From assembly GCA_035289305.1 (NCBI GenBank), contig DATDXN010000029.1, positions 1 to 8,257 of the forward strand: a stretch of DNA of 8,257 bases, read 5' to 3'. The translations under genes were made by a program, and so were the position numbers. This DNA comes from DATDXN01 sp035289305 (GTDB lineage Bacteria; Patescibacteriota; Microgenomatia; UBA1406; HO2-37-13b). Under the pieces are notes generated by a model. It did no database searches, was not told the origin of the DNA, and worked only from the letters and a program-made list of their open reading frames with translations. The stretch's first letter is position 1; each line of letters starts with the position of its first letter. Of this stretch, positions 1 to 6,050 are shown in pieces.

Positions 1-141
1 TCGGGATTCACATATGGCGAATAAAGAGTTGGAGCTTGAGGAAGACCAGCAAGAAATGATGCTTCCGGAAGGGTAAGGTGTTGTGCTGATTTGTTAAAGT
101 AGGTTTTGGCTGCTTGTTCAATACCATAGGATGATCCTCCA
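1..141. repeat. Left copy of 141-bp exact terminal direct repeat
   Basis: Bases 1-141 match bases 8117-8257 without a mismatch, in the same orientation, and both copies run to the window edges. This is the signature of a circular assembly whose ends overlap. The repeat encodes, on the minus strand, residues about 187-233 of the penicillin-binding protein that crosses the join. An overlap of 141 bases equals the largest default k-mer of the MEGAHIT assembler, so the length probably reflects the assembler and not biology. It should be counted once, giving 8116 unique bases. Confidence 0.97.
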
Positions 142-698
142 TAGGGAACTTGGTTAAGATACATTTCAAGGATTTGATCTTTGGTGAATATCTTTTCTGT
201 CCAGAGAGCAAGAATAATTTCTTTGACTTTTCTCTGGATGGTACGTTCTGGGGTAAGCAGTGCAGATTTGACTAATTGTTGAGTAATGGTTGATCCTCCT
301 TGTAATCGTTTTTTCAGTATCATATCTTTTATGGCTCGTATCATGCCTCCTATGAGGGATACTCCTTGGTGACGATAAAAGTCTTTATCTTCTATAGCGA
401 TGGTTGCATTTTTTATATAGGGGGGAAGTGATGAGAGGGTGATGGGGGTTCTGTTTTGGTCGTGGTAGATTTTGAATAGGAGCTTACCATTTCTGTCAAG
501 TATTTCACTTGAGACAGGAATTACTTTATAGTTTTTCAAAAGTGCTGGATTGGGGAGACCTCGCAAAACAGACCAATAAAATAGTGCAAACAGCGCTAAA
601 AAAAATGCTATAATTTTTTTGTGTGGTATGCGTTTCGTATAATGGGTGCTCAATTCCCAGAAGCGAAGCGTATATTTTTTGACTAAGGAAAACGCCAT
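1..698 (-). CDS. Class A penicillin-binding protein (PBP1A-like), N-terminal part: membrane anchor and GT51 glycosyltransferase
   Basis: This is the 5' part of a bifunctional peptidoglycan synthase that polymerises lipid II into glycan strands outside the membrane. The reading frame is open from the ATG at 698 to the window edge and encodes 232 full codons. It continues in frame in the segment ending at 6778, giving 678 residues in all. A membrane anchor lies at about residues 28-45. GT51 motifs follow in order: EDKDFYRHQG (103-112, catalytic Glu103), GGSTITQQLVK (134-144), RKVKE (156-160), ILEMYLNQVPYGG (176-188) and LPEASFLAGLPQAP (220-233 region). The start is fixed because an in-frame TAG lies at 711-713 and no other start codon intervenes. 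No Shine-Dalgarno is present; a TGATAGAAT box ends 9 bases before the ATG. It is divergent from the CvpA-CAP gene, 25 bases away. Function is secure; whether both parts truly belong to one gene depends on the circular join. Confidence 0.93.
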   Translation of the reverse strand, partial: MAFSLVKKYTLRFWELSTHYTKRIPHKKIIAFFLALFALFYWSVLRGLPNPALLKNYKVIPVSSEILDRNGKLLFKIYHDQNRTPITLSSLPPYIKNATIAIEDKDFYRHQGVSLIGGMIRAIKDMILKKRLQGGSTITQQLVKSALLTPERTIQRKVKEIILALWTEKIFTKDQILEMYLNQVPYGGSSYGIEQAAKTYFNKSAQHLTLPEASFLAGLPQAPTLYSPYVNP

Positions 699-707
699 AT
701 AGGTTAC

Positions 708-716
708 ATTCTATCA
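708..716 (-). promoter_or_regulatory. Extended -10 promoter of the penicillin-binding protein gene
   Basis: On the minus strand this reads TGA-TAGAAT, five of six matches to the -10 consensus TATAAT plus an upstream TG. Nine bases separate the hexamer from the ATG at 698, so transcription should begin at or within a few bases of the start codon (leaderless). I see no good -35 box at normal spacing. The element fills the 25-base gap shared with the divergent gene at 724. Confidence 0.55.
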
Positions 717-723
717 AAAATAC

Positions 724-1722
724 ATGATCGACACCATCATATCGACATATTCGCTGCATGGCAACTGGATAGACCTTTTGTTTATTCTTGTCATTATTTA
801 TTTCGTCATCACCAACGAAGGACTCGTTCCCACGTCTTTTGATCTTGTTGGTCTTTTTTTCTCGTTTATATTTTCTTTCAAATTCTATCCCTTTTTTGCA
901 AAAATTTTCATTGCTAATTTCTCATTTTCACAAGGCATTGCAAACGCAATTGGCTTTTTTTCCGCATGGGTCCTGTCGGAAGTTCTCTTTTTCATACTGG
1001 CAAAATATATATATAGGAAAATCCCCCCACGGCTTTTCAGAAATACTACCCTAAACAAAGCATTGGGGGGAGTTCCCGCAGTAATGCAAGGATCAATTCT
1101 TTTCGCCTTTATTCTCACGCTTGTTTTCACTCTCCCCGTACGGGGAGACATCAAAAATTCTGTTTTGAACTCAAGAACTGGTCGTCCCATTATGGGCATA
1201 TCGCAAAAACTTGAATCACGTCTGCAAAATATTTTCAACTCCGCCGTAGTTGAAACACTCAATTTCTTGACCATCAAGGAAAACTCTGAAAAGAAAATAG
1301 ATTTGGGCTTTAAGGTAGTCAAAGAAAACCTCAAAAAAGATGCCGTCTCTGAAATTGCGATGCTCAATCTAGTCAATCGGGAGAGGCAGTCGCGCGGACT
1401 TTCAGCGCTTCAATTTGATGAAAGCTTGCGCAAAGTATCACAAGAGTATGCGCAGGAAATGTTTGTCCATGGGTTTTTCTCACACTATTCGGCGGTTGAC
1501 GGCTCATCGCCGGCAGATCGGATCGAAAGGAACAATATCGATTACAAAGTAACCGGCGAAAATCTCGCATTTGCTCCTGATGTCCAGATCGCACACAATG
1601 GTCTCATGAACTCCGAAGGACACCGAAAAAATATTCTGTCTCCCGAGTATAAAAAGATGGGAATAGGAGTAGCGGATGCCGGAATCTTTGGCAAAATCTT
1701 CGTCCAAGAGTTTACGAATTAA
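724..1722 (+). CDS. CvpA-like membrane domain fused to CAP (SCP-like) extracellular domain
   Basis: This 332-residue protein has two parts. The N-terminal part has about four hydrophobic segments (roughly 16-33, 39-58, 72-96 and 118-138) in a CvpA/colicin-V-production-like arrangement. A linker of about 70 residues leads to a CAP domain from about residue 208 to the end. The CAP signature is complete: HGFFSH (249-254), TGENLA (277-282), MNSEGHRKNIL (295-305) and GIGV (313-316). The four usual cavity residues are H254, E279, E298 and H300. CAP domains normally act outside the cell; the exact role of bacterial ones is poorly known. The membrane part should anchor it at the outer face of the membrane. 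An in-frame TAG at 700-702 and no earlier ATG support the start. No Shine-Dalgarno is visible and its promoter is unclear; TACATT at 705-710 is only a weak candidate. The sigma-factor gene follows after 52 bases. Confidence 0.88.
   Translation: MIDTIISTYSLHGNWIDLLFILVIIYFVITNEGLVPTSFDLVGLFFSFIFSFKFYPFFAKIFIANFSFSQGIANAIGFFSAWVLSEVLFFILAKYIYRKIPPRLFRNTTLNKALGGVPAVMQGSILFAFILTLVFTLPVRGDIKNSVLNSRTGRPIMGISQKLESRLQNIFNSAVVETLNFLTIKENSEKKIDLGFKVVKENLKKDAVSEIAMLNLVNRERQSRGLSALQFDESLRKVSQEYAQEMFVHGFFSHYSAVDGSSPADRIERNNIDYKVTGENLAFAPDVQIAHNGLMNSEGHRKNILSPEYKKMGIGVADAGIFGKIFVQEFTN
1131..1148. repeat. 18-bp perfect palindrome inside the CvpA-CAP gene
   Basis: The sequence TCTCCCCGTACGGGGAGA equals its own reverse complement. 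It encodes about residues 136-142, just after the last predicted membrane segment. In mRNA it could form a GC-rich stem of 7 pairs with a GUAC loop. No T-run follows, so it is not an intrinsic terminator. No function is known to me. Confidence 0.9.
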
Positions 1723-1736
1723 CTCTCGTTATGTAT

Positions 1737-1764
1737 TTGCTTCAGAGCCTTGAAATGGTATAAT
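1737..1764 (+). promoter_or_regulatory. Promoter of the sigma-factor gene (-35 and extended -10)
   Basis: TTGCTT (1737-1742) lies 16 bases before TATAAT (1759-1764), a perfect -10 box, and TGG directly precedes the hexamer (extended -10). Exactly 10 bases separate the box from the ATG at 1775, predicting a transcript that starts at about 1771-1775, leaderless or nearly so. This is the best promoter match in the window and lies in a 52-base intergenic space. Confidence 0.75.
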
Positions 1765-1774
1765 ATACTCCACT

Positions 1775-2788
1775 ATGGAACGTCAGCGACCAAAACATAC
1801 TGAACCAAAAATTCAGCGAAAGGGGAAACAGCCGAACAACGAACTACAAAATAGTAAACAACTACAAAAGATAAACGCTTCTGTGCTCAAAAAAGAAATA
1901 AATCCGGATGCGCTTACCGCATATCTTCAAAACACCACTCGTTATCCTCTACTAACGAGACAAGAAGAGCAAAAATTAGCACAACAAATAGAAATAGGCG
2001 ATGAAGAAGCTCGACAAAGACTTATCGAATGCAACCTTCGTCTTGTAGTAAAGGAGACAACACAATATTACGAGAAAGCCTCTTCCGTCCCTTTTGAGGA
2101 TCTTATCGAAGAAGGAAATACTGGGTTGCTGCAGGCAGTAGATAAGTTTGACTACCGCAGAGGACTCAAATTTAGCACTCATGCAACATGGTGGATCAAA
2201 CAGGCAATTTTGCGCGCATTAAGTAAACAATCACGTACAGTCAGACTTCCTGAACATGAAATAATAAGAGAGCGAAAAGTAAGAAAAGTAAAGGAACAAA
2301 ATGAACAGGAAGGAATAGATCAACATCTTAGTCTACAAGAAATTGCAAATATTACTAATCTTCCGCTATCACAAATAGCTGATGTTCTCTCTGGCAAAAC
2401 TGCACACGCTCAAAATATAGTCTCGTTTGATGCAGCGCTTAATCCCGACGACCCACGATCAGGAACTATCGAAGATACAATGCAAGATCCATCTATCAAT
2501 CAGGAAGAGTCGCTCCTTTTATATGAAAAAAGTCAGAAATTACAAAAACTCCTCGATCTACTCCCAGAAAATTACAGAACTGTTATCCGTATGCGGCTCG
2601 GGCTCGATGATGGAGAAGAACACTCACTCGCTGAAATTGGAAGAATACTAGGTGGTATTTCTCGAGAACGAGTACGCCAAATAGAGGAAGCAGCAATAAG
2701 AATGCTTCGACAAAAGGCCTTAAAAATTCCCGCGGTAATAGAAATATTCGGTCCTCCTCTTGATCTTGATGCTAAAGACCCCGACTAA
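1775..2788 (+). CDS. rpoD: RNA polymerase sigma factor, sigma-70 family (RpoD/SigA-like)
   Basis: This 337-residue protein directs RNA polymerase to promoters. After a basic, polar N-terminus (1-40) come region 1.2 (about 45-75), region 2 (about 80-160, including LIECNLRLVV and FEDLIEEGNTGLLQAVDKF), region 3 (about 161-245) and region 4 (about 255-315, LPENYRTVIRMRLGL then SLAEIGRILGGISRERVRQIE). Region 1.1 and the large non-conserved insert of E. coli sigma-70 are absent. The -35 reading residues RE..RQ are conserved (297-302). Region 2.3 reads LKFSTHATWW (131-140), where most primary sigmas have YKFSTYATWW; region 2.4 has Q143 but Leu146 where E. coli has T440. The region 4 helix-turn-helix has one extra Gly. 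An in-frame TGA at 1751-1753 fixes the start. The name rpoD assumes that it is the primary factor; a second group-2-type sigma is the alternative. Confidence 0.92.
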   Translation: MERQRPKHTEPKIQRKGKQPNNELQNSKQLQKINASVLKKEINPDALTAYLQNTTRYPLLTRQEEQKLAQQIEIGDEEARQRLIECNLRLVVKETTQYYEKASSVPFEDLIEEGNTGLLQAVDKFDYRRGLKFSTHATWWIKQAILRALSKQSRTVRLPEHEIIRERKVRKVKEQNEQEGIDQHLSLQEIANITNLPLSQIADVLSGKTAHAQNIVSFDAALNPDDPRSGTIEDTMQDPSINQEESLLLYEKSQKLQKLLDLLPENYRTVIRMRLGLDDGEEHSLAEIGRILGGISRERVRQIEEAAIRMLRQKALKIPAVIEIFGPPLDLDAKDPD

Positions 2789-2843
2789 CTTTCACAACTT
2801 TCACCCCCCGAGTGTGATGAGTAGACACCTTCGGTAAAAGTGT
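2789..2843. other. Convergent intergenic spacer with 9-bp tandem repeat and weak hairpin
   Basis: This 55-base spacer lies between the 3' ends of the sigma-factor and alanyl-tRNA synthetase genes. AACTTTCAC occurs twice in tandem at 2787-2804, starting in the sigma stop codon, followed by a C-run. At 2825-2843, minus-strand RNA can form a stem of 7 pairs (ACACUUU with AAGGUGU, one G-U pair, loop UACCG) directly after the alaS stop. No T-run follows, so it is at best a weak terminator. Confidence 0.35.
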
Positions 2844-4670
2844 TTATTGGGCATATAGACGAATCATAGCAGAGCCTATTTTTTTGGTTTTTATGATTTT
2901 GAGGGGTCCAATTTCTGATGTGTTTGAAACATGTGGCCCACCGCAAAATTCTTTGGAATAGGCGGTCGAAGGATCTCCTTCAGATCCTCCAATAAAATAA
3001 ACTTTGACCATATCTGCATACTTTTCTTTAAAAAAAGAAGAAGCTCCCAAAGAATGGGCTATTTCTTTTTTCAGTATTTTGAAGTGAACGGGAAGCGCTT
3101 CTTTTATTTTTGCGTTGACAATTTCTTCCATTTTTTGTATCTCTGGTTGAGTGGGACTTCGTGAAAGTTTGAAGTCGAAACGGAGCCTTTGCGCAGTAAT
3201 ATTTGACCCTTCTTGCCTGACTTCAGCTCCAAAAACATCTTTGAGCGCACGGTGGAGAAGGTGAGTAGCTGTGTGGTATTTGATTACTTGCGCCGAATGA
3301 TCAGCCAACCCCCCAGTAAACATACCAGATGAGGATTTTTTTGACAACTCCCGATGCTTGGTAAACTCTCTTTTAAACCCTTGCGTGTCAAGCGATATAT
3401 GTTTCTGCAGACATATCTCCTCGATGATTTCCAAGGGAAAACCATAGCTTTGATACAAATCAAACGCGGCCTTACCGTCTATTTTTTGCATGGTCGAAAT
3501 CATACTCATGCCTGTTTTCAGGTTTTTCGCAAACCGATCTACTTCTTGCTTTACAACCGAAGATATGAGAGTTTTATGCGATGTATTGTTCTCCAATAAT
3601 TTTTTCAAAAACGATACATCCTTGTATGTTGGAATGACGCCATCAAGACAGACAGAAATAAGCGCATCTGACGAAATGGTACCAACAATATGATGTTGTT
3701 TAAGCATGCTGCGGCGAAGTAGACGCCGCAAAACATACCCTTGTTCTTTGTTAGACGGAGTGACGCCCTCAAGAATAAGAAGTGTTGCAGCCTTGAGATG
3801 ATCTGCCACTGCGCGTATGGAAGACGCATGTTCTGATATGTAGTTTTGTCTGAAGACTTCCTCAATGTTACCTATTATTTTTGAAAACACGTCTGTCTGA
3901 AAAATATCTGGATTGTTTTGCAAAGTTGCAAGTATGCGCTCCAATCCTCCACCATAATCCACATTTTTCTGCGCCAGCTCCTCAAGCGTGCCATCAGCTT
4001 TTTTTCTATATTGGATAAACACCGAATTTCCAATCTCCAAAAATTTCCCGCAATCACAGTTTGGATGACAGTGTTGACTATACCTCACATCATGGGGAAC
4101 ATCAAACTCAAAAAATATCTCGCTGTCAGGTCCTCCTATCTCACCAACTGGCATCTCATCGGGTACCCCGGCACGTGACCACCAATTTTTTGAAGCAGGA
4201 TAGGGAATAATCCGATTCTCTGGCATACCGAGCTTTTTCCATATGGCGGTCGATTCTTCGTCTTTCGGGACTCCGCAACCTCCTTCAAAAACCGTCACAT
4301 AGAGCTTTTCCTTGGGAAGACCCAGAGTTTGAGTAAAAAATTGGAAGGCCCACGCCAGCTGATCTTCTTTGAAATAATCACCCAAAGACCAATTACCCAT
4401 CATTTCAAAAAATGTGGTATGTCTGTTGTCGCCAACTTCCTCAATATCAGATGCCCGAAAACACGGCTGAATATCAAAAAGTCGTCTCCCCAACTCATGA
4501 GGCATCCCTTCAAAATTCCTCACCAGATGCTGCATGCCTGATGAAGTAAAAAGGGTGGTGGCATCATCTTTTGGCATAAGAGACGCTACCTGGACCTCTA
4601 CGTGACGCCGTGGTGGCGAAATCCAAAACTTGGAAAATGCGCTTCGCAGCTCTTGATGGGTCATTTTCAT
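2844..4670 (-). CDS. alaS: Alanyl-tRNA synthetase, short form without the C-Ala domain
   Basis: This cytoplasmic class II synthetase charges tRNA-Ala with alanine. From the ATG at 4670 it has 608 residues, against 876 in E. coli. The catalytic core is clear: class II motif 2 region with CFRASD (70-75) and RHTTFFEMMGNWSLGDYF (83-100), and motif 3 with DYGGGLERI (238-246). The editing domain has both metal-ligand motifs, HTATH (466-470) and CGGPH (576-580). The protein stops about 28 residues later, so the C-terminal C-Ala (DHHA1) domain is missing, and no remnant fits before the sigma gene. A Cys/His cluster, HCHPNCDCGKF (200-210), could bind metal. Starting at 4742 would add 24 unconserved residues overlapping the divergent gene and its promoter; ATG 4664 is also possible. 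A TATAAT box ends 9 bases before 4670, suggesting a leaderless mRNA. Confidence 0.95.
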   Translation of the reverse strand: MKMTHQELRSAFSKFWISPPRRHVEVQVASLMPKDDATTLFTSSGMQHLVRNFEGMPHELGRRLFDIQPCFRASDIEEVGDNRHTTFFEMMGNWSLGDYFKEDQLAWAFQFFTQTLGLPKEKLYVTVFEGGCGVPKDEESTAIWKKLGMPENRIIPYPASKNWWSRAGVPDEMPVGEIGGPDSEIFFEFDVPHDVRYSQHCHPNCDCGKFLEIGNSVFIQYRKKADGTLEELAQKNVDYGGGLERILATLQNNPDIFQTDVFSKIIGNIEEVFRQNYISEHASSIRAVADHLKAATLLILEGVTPSNKEQGYVLRRLLRRSMLKQHHIVGTISSDALISVCLDGVIPTYKDVSFLKKLLENNTSHKTLISSVVKQEVDRFAKNLKTGMSMISTMQKIDGKAAFDLYQSYGFPLEIIEEICLQKHISLDTQGFKREFTKHRELSKKSSSGMFTGGLADHSAQVIKYHTATHLLHRALKDVFGAEVRQEGSNITAQRLRFDFKLSRSPTQPEIQKMEEIVNAKIKEALPVHFKILKKEIAHSLGASSFFKEKYADMVKVYFIGGSEGDPSTAYSKEFCGGPHVSNTSEIGPLKIIKTKKIGSAMIRLYAQ

Positions 4671-4678
4671 GATATACT
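4670..4678 (+). promoter_or_regulatory. Extended -10 promoter of the NAD(P)H-hydrate dehydratase gene
   Basis: TGA-TATACT has five of six matches to TATAAT plus the extended TG. The hexamer ends at 4678, 11 bases before the ATG at 4690, so the mRNA should be leaderless or nearly so. The T of the TG (4670) is also the base pair of the first position of the divergent alaS start codon, so the two genes are interlocked. A second TATACT at 4684-4689 abuts the ATG and is too close to serve this start. Confidence 0.55.
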
Positions 4679-4679
4679 T

Positions 4680-4685
4680 ATTATA
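4680..4685 (-). promoter_or_regulatory. -10 box of the alaS promoter
   Basis: The minus strand reads TATAAT, a perfect -10 hexamer, 9 bases before the preferred alaS ATG at 4670. It has no upstream TG and no clear -35 box. It lies between the two divergent start codons and directly beside the opposing promoter, so polymerase on one should hinder the other. Confidence 0.5.
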
Positions 4686-4689
4686 TACT

Positions 4690-5616
4690 ATGGATATTTC
4701 CACTATAGATATTGACCTAATACGCCCGTATATTAAATGCATCTCTCTTCCGCTTTCCCACTCTCACAAGGGCGAAAACGGGAAACTGCTCATTATCGGC
4801 GGCTCCTCACTTTTTCATGCTGCGTCCCTTTGGTCAGCAAGTATTGCTTCACGGATTGTTGACATGGTACATTATGCTTCGACAAAGGAAAATGAAAAAA
4901 TTTTCCTCAAACTCAAAACATCGTTTGTCGATGGAATGGTGATCAAAAGAAAAGACCTCGCGCAGTATGTGAAAGAGGATGATTGCATACTCATGGGCCC
5001 AGGAATGGTCAGAAGCGAAAAAAAACCACTCCCCTCCTCTTCTCCACCTATTAATACATTAAACGACGTCTTTTTATTAAAAGACGAACCGCTCTATACT
5101 TATCACCTGACTCATCTGCTCATCAAAAATTTCCCCGATAAAAAATTCGTGTTTGATGCAGGAGCCCTTCAGATGATGGATCCTTCCTGGCTTCTCACTC
5201 TTGAAACAAAACCCATTCTGACACCCCACATACAAGAATTTCATCAATTATTTGGCACCGATGTCACAAAACTCCCACTACCTCAAAAACAAGATGTTGT
5301 TGTGCGCACCGCTCGCCAACATAACTGTATCATCTTGCTCAAAGCTATTGAAGATATAATCTCCGATGGAAAAGAGCTGATAACAATCCACGGTGGTAAT
5401 GCAGGGCTTACCAAAGGAGGAACAGGCGATGTGCTTGCTGGTCTTACCGCAAGCTTTAACACAAAATCTGATCAACTTGCGGCGTCTGTCATCAGTAGCT
5501 TTGCCCTCAAAAAGGCAGGAGAGAAACTCAACAAAACCGTTGGTCTTTTTTACAACACCACTGACGTCATACATATACTTCCGAAAATCTTGAACGAGCT
5601 CTTTATGGTATACTAG
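4690..5616 (+). CDS. nnrD: ADP/ATP-dependent NAD(P)H-hydrate dehydratase (carbohydrate-kinase-like fold)
   Basis: The family repairs hydrated NADH and NADPH, using ADP or ATP to drive dehydration. From ATG 4690 the protein has 308 residues. Family motifs are HKGENGKLLIIGGS (26-39), the GPG of MGPGM (103-105), DAGAL (156-160), LTPHIQEF (177-184) and GNAGLTKGGTGDVLAG (236-251), whose Asp247 is the expected catalytic residue. The epimerase domain (NnrE), often fused in front, is absent. Two oddities are a Ser/Pro-rich insertion with charged residues at about 110-140, and LLKAIED (216-222) where the family usually has Lys-Gly. An ATG at 4669 would add 7 residues but overlaps the alaS start and lies upstream of the predicted transcription start, so 4690 is preferred. 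The gene is divergent from alaS by 19 bases. Its final codons contain the promoter of the next gene. Confidence 0.88.
   Translation: MDISTIDIDLIRPYIKCISLPLSHSHKGENGKLLIIGGSSLFHAASLWSASIASRIVDMVHYASTKENEKIFLKLKTSFVDGMVIKRKDLAQYVKEDDCILMGPGMVRSEKKPLPSSSPPINTLNDVFLLKDEPLYTYHLTHLLIKNFPDKKFVFDAGALQMMDPSWLLTLETKPILTPHIQEFHQLFGTDVTKLPLPQKQDVVVRTARQHNCIILLKAIEDIISDGKELITIHGGNAGLTKGGTGDVLAGLTASFNTKSDQLAASVISSFALKKAGEKLNKTVGLFYNTTDVIHILPKILNELFMVY
5606..5614 (+). promoter_or_regulatory. Extended -10 promoter of the Ig-like/beta-rich protein operon
   Basis: TGG-TATACT lies in the last codons of nnrD and its final T is the first base of the TAG stop. The hexamer ends 10 bases before the ATG at 5625, the same distance as in the sigma-factor promoter. 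No -35 box with normal spacing is visible; TTGAAC at 5590-5595 is only 13 bases away. A leaderless mRNA is predicted, though readthrough from nnrD is also possible. Confidence 0.55.
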
Positions 5617-5624
5617 AAAAACCT

Positions 5625-6050
5625 ATGAAGAAAGAAACACTTATTACAACGGTTGTTGGAATCGTTTTGGGCTTTTCGACTGCTCTTATTATACTTTTCA
5701 CTACAACTGAAAAGAAGAAAGTACAAGAGGCAAAAAAAGTTATCCAACCGAAAATCACTACTTCTCCTCCGTCGCTTAAGGAAGAAAAAAGACAACAACT
5801 TACCTTATCGGAGCCTGAAGATGGCCTCACCACAACAACCGCCAAGATTAAAATTAAAGGGCAAGCTGAAAAACAAAGCATGATTATTATTCAATCTCCT
5901 GATTTTGAAAAAGCCCTCAAAAACGAGACGGTTGATTTTGCAATCGACGTCCCATTGATACTTGGAGAAAATACCATTCGAGTAACTACATATAATCAAA
6001 AAACAACGGAGGAAAAAACATTAAAAGTCTATTATTTTAACGAACAATGA
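5625..6050 (+). CDS. Membrane-anchored protein with Ig-like extracellular domain
   Basis: This 141-residue protein starts MKKE and has one hydrophobic segment at about 7-26, followed by a Lys/Glu- and Pro/Ser-rich linker (27-58). The C-terminal part (about 60-137) reads as a small beta-sandwich: a SEPEDG opening, alternating strands (AKIKIKG, MIIIQS), an FAIDVPLILGENTIRVTTYN stretch and a final LKVYYF strand. This pattern resembles bacterial Ig-like domains of the glucodextranase domain-B type. The first segment is probably an uncleaved anchor, placing the domain outside the cell. No catalytic residues are evident, so an adhesive, scaffolding or wall-binding role is plausible but unproven. 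The start codon lies 10 bases after a -10 box and 8 bases after the nnrD stop. Its TGA stop overlaps the next ATG (ATGA), so the two proteins are likely translated together. Confidence 0.75.
   Translation: MKKETLITTVVGIVLGFSTALIILFTTTEKKKVQEAKKVIQPKITTSPPSLKEEKRQQLTLSEPEDGLTTTTAKIKIKGQAEKQSMIIIQSPDFEKALKNETVDFAIDVPLILGENTIRVTTYNQKTTEEKTLKVYYFNEQ

Noticed and set aside
885..1376. Minus-strand open frame of 163 codons
   Set aside because: It is antisense to the CvpA-CAP gene, whose domains are convincing, and has no recognisable features of its own.
4671..4742. Upstream ATG at 4742 as the alaS start
   Set aside because: It would add 24 residues unlike any AlaRS N-terminus, overlap the nnrD coding region by more than 50 bases and place the TATAAT box inside the gene.
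5067..5086. Perfect 8-bp inverted repeat with a TATT loop inside nnrD
   Set aside because: It is AT-rich, internal to the coding region and has no following T-run; stems of this size are expected by chance in a window this long.
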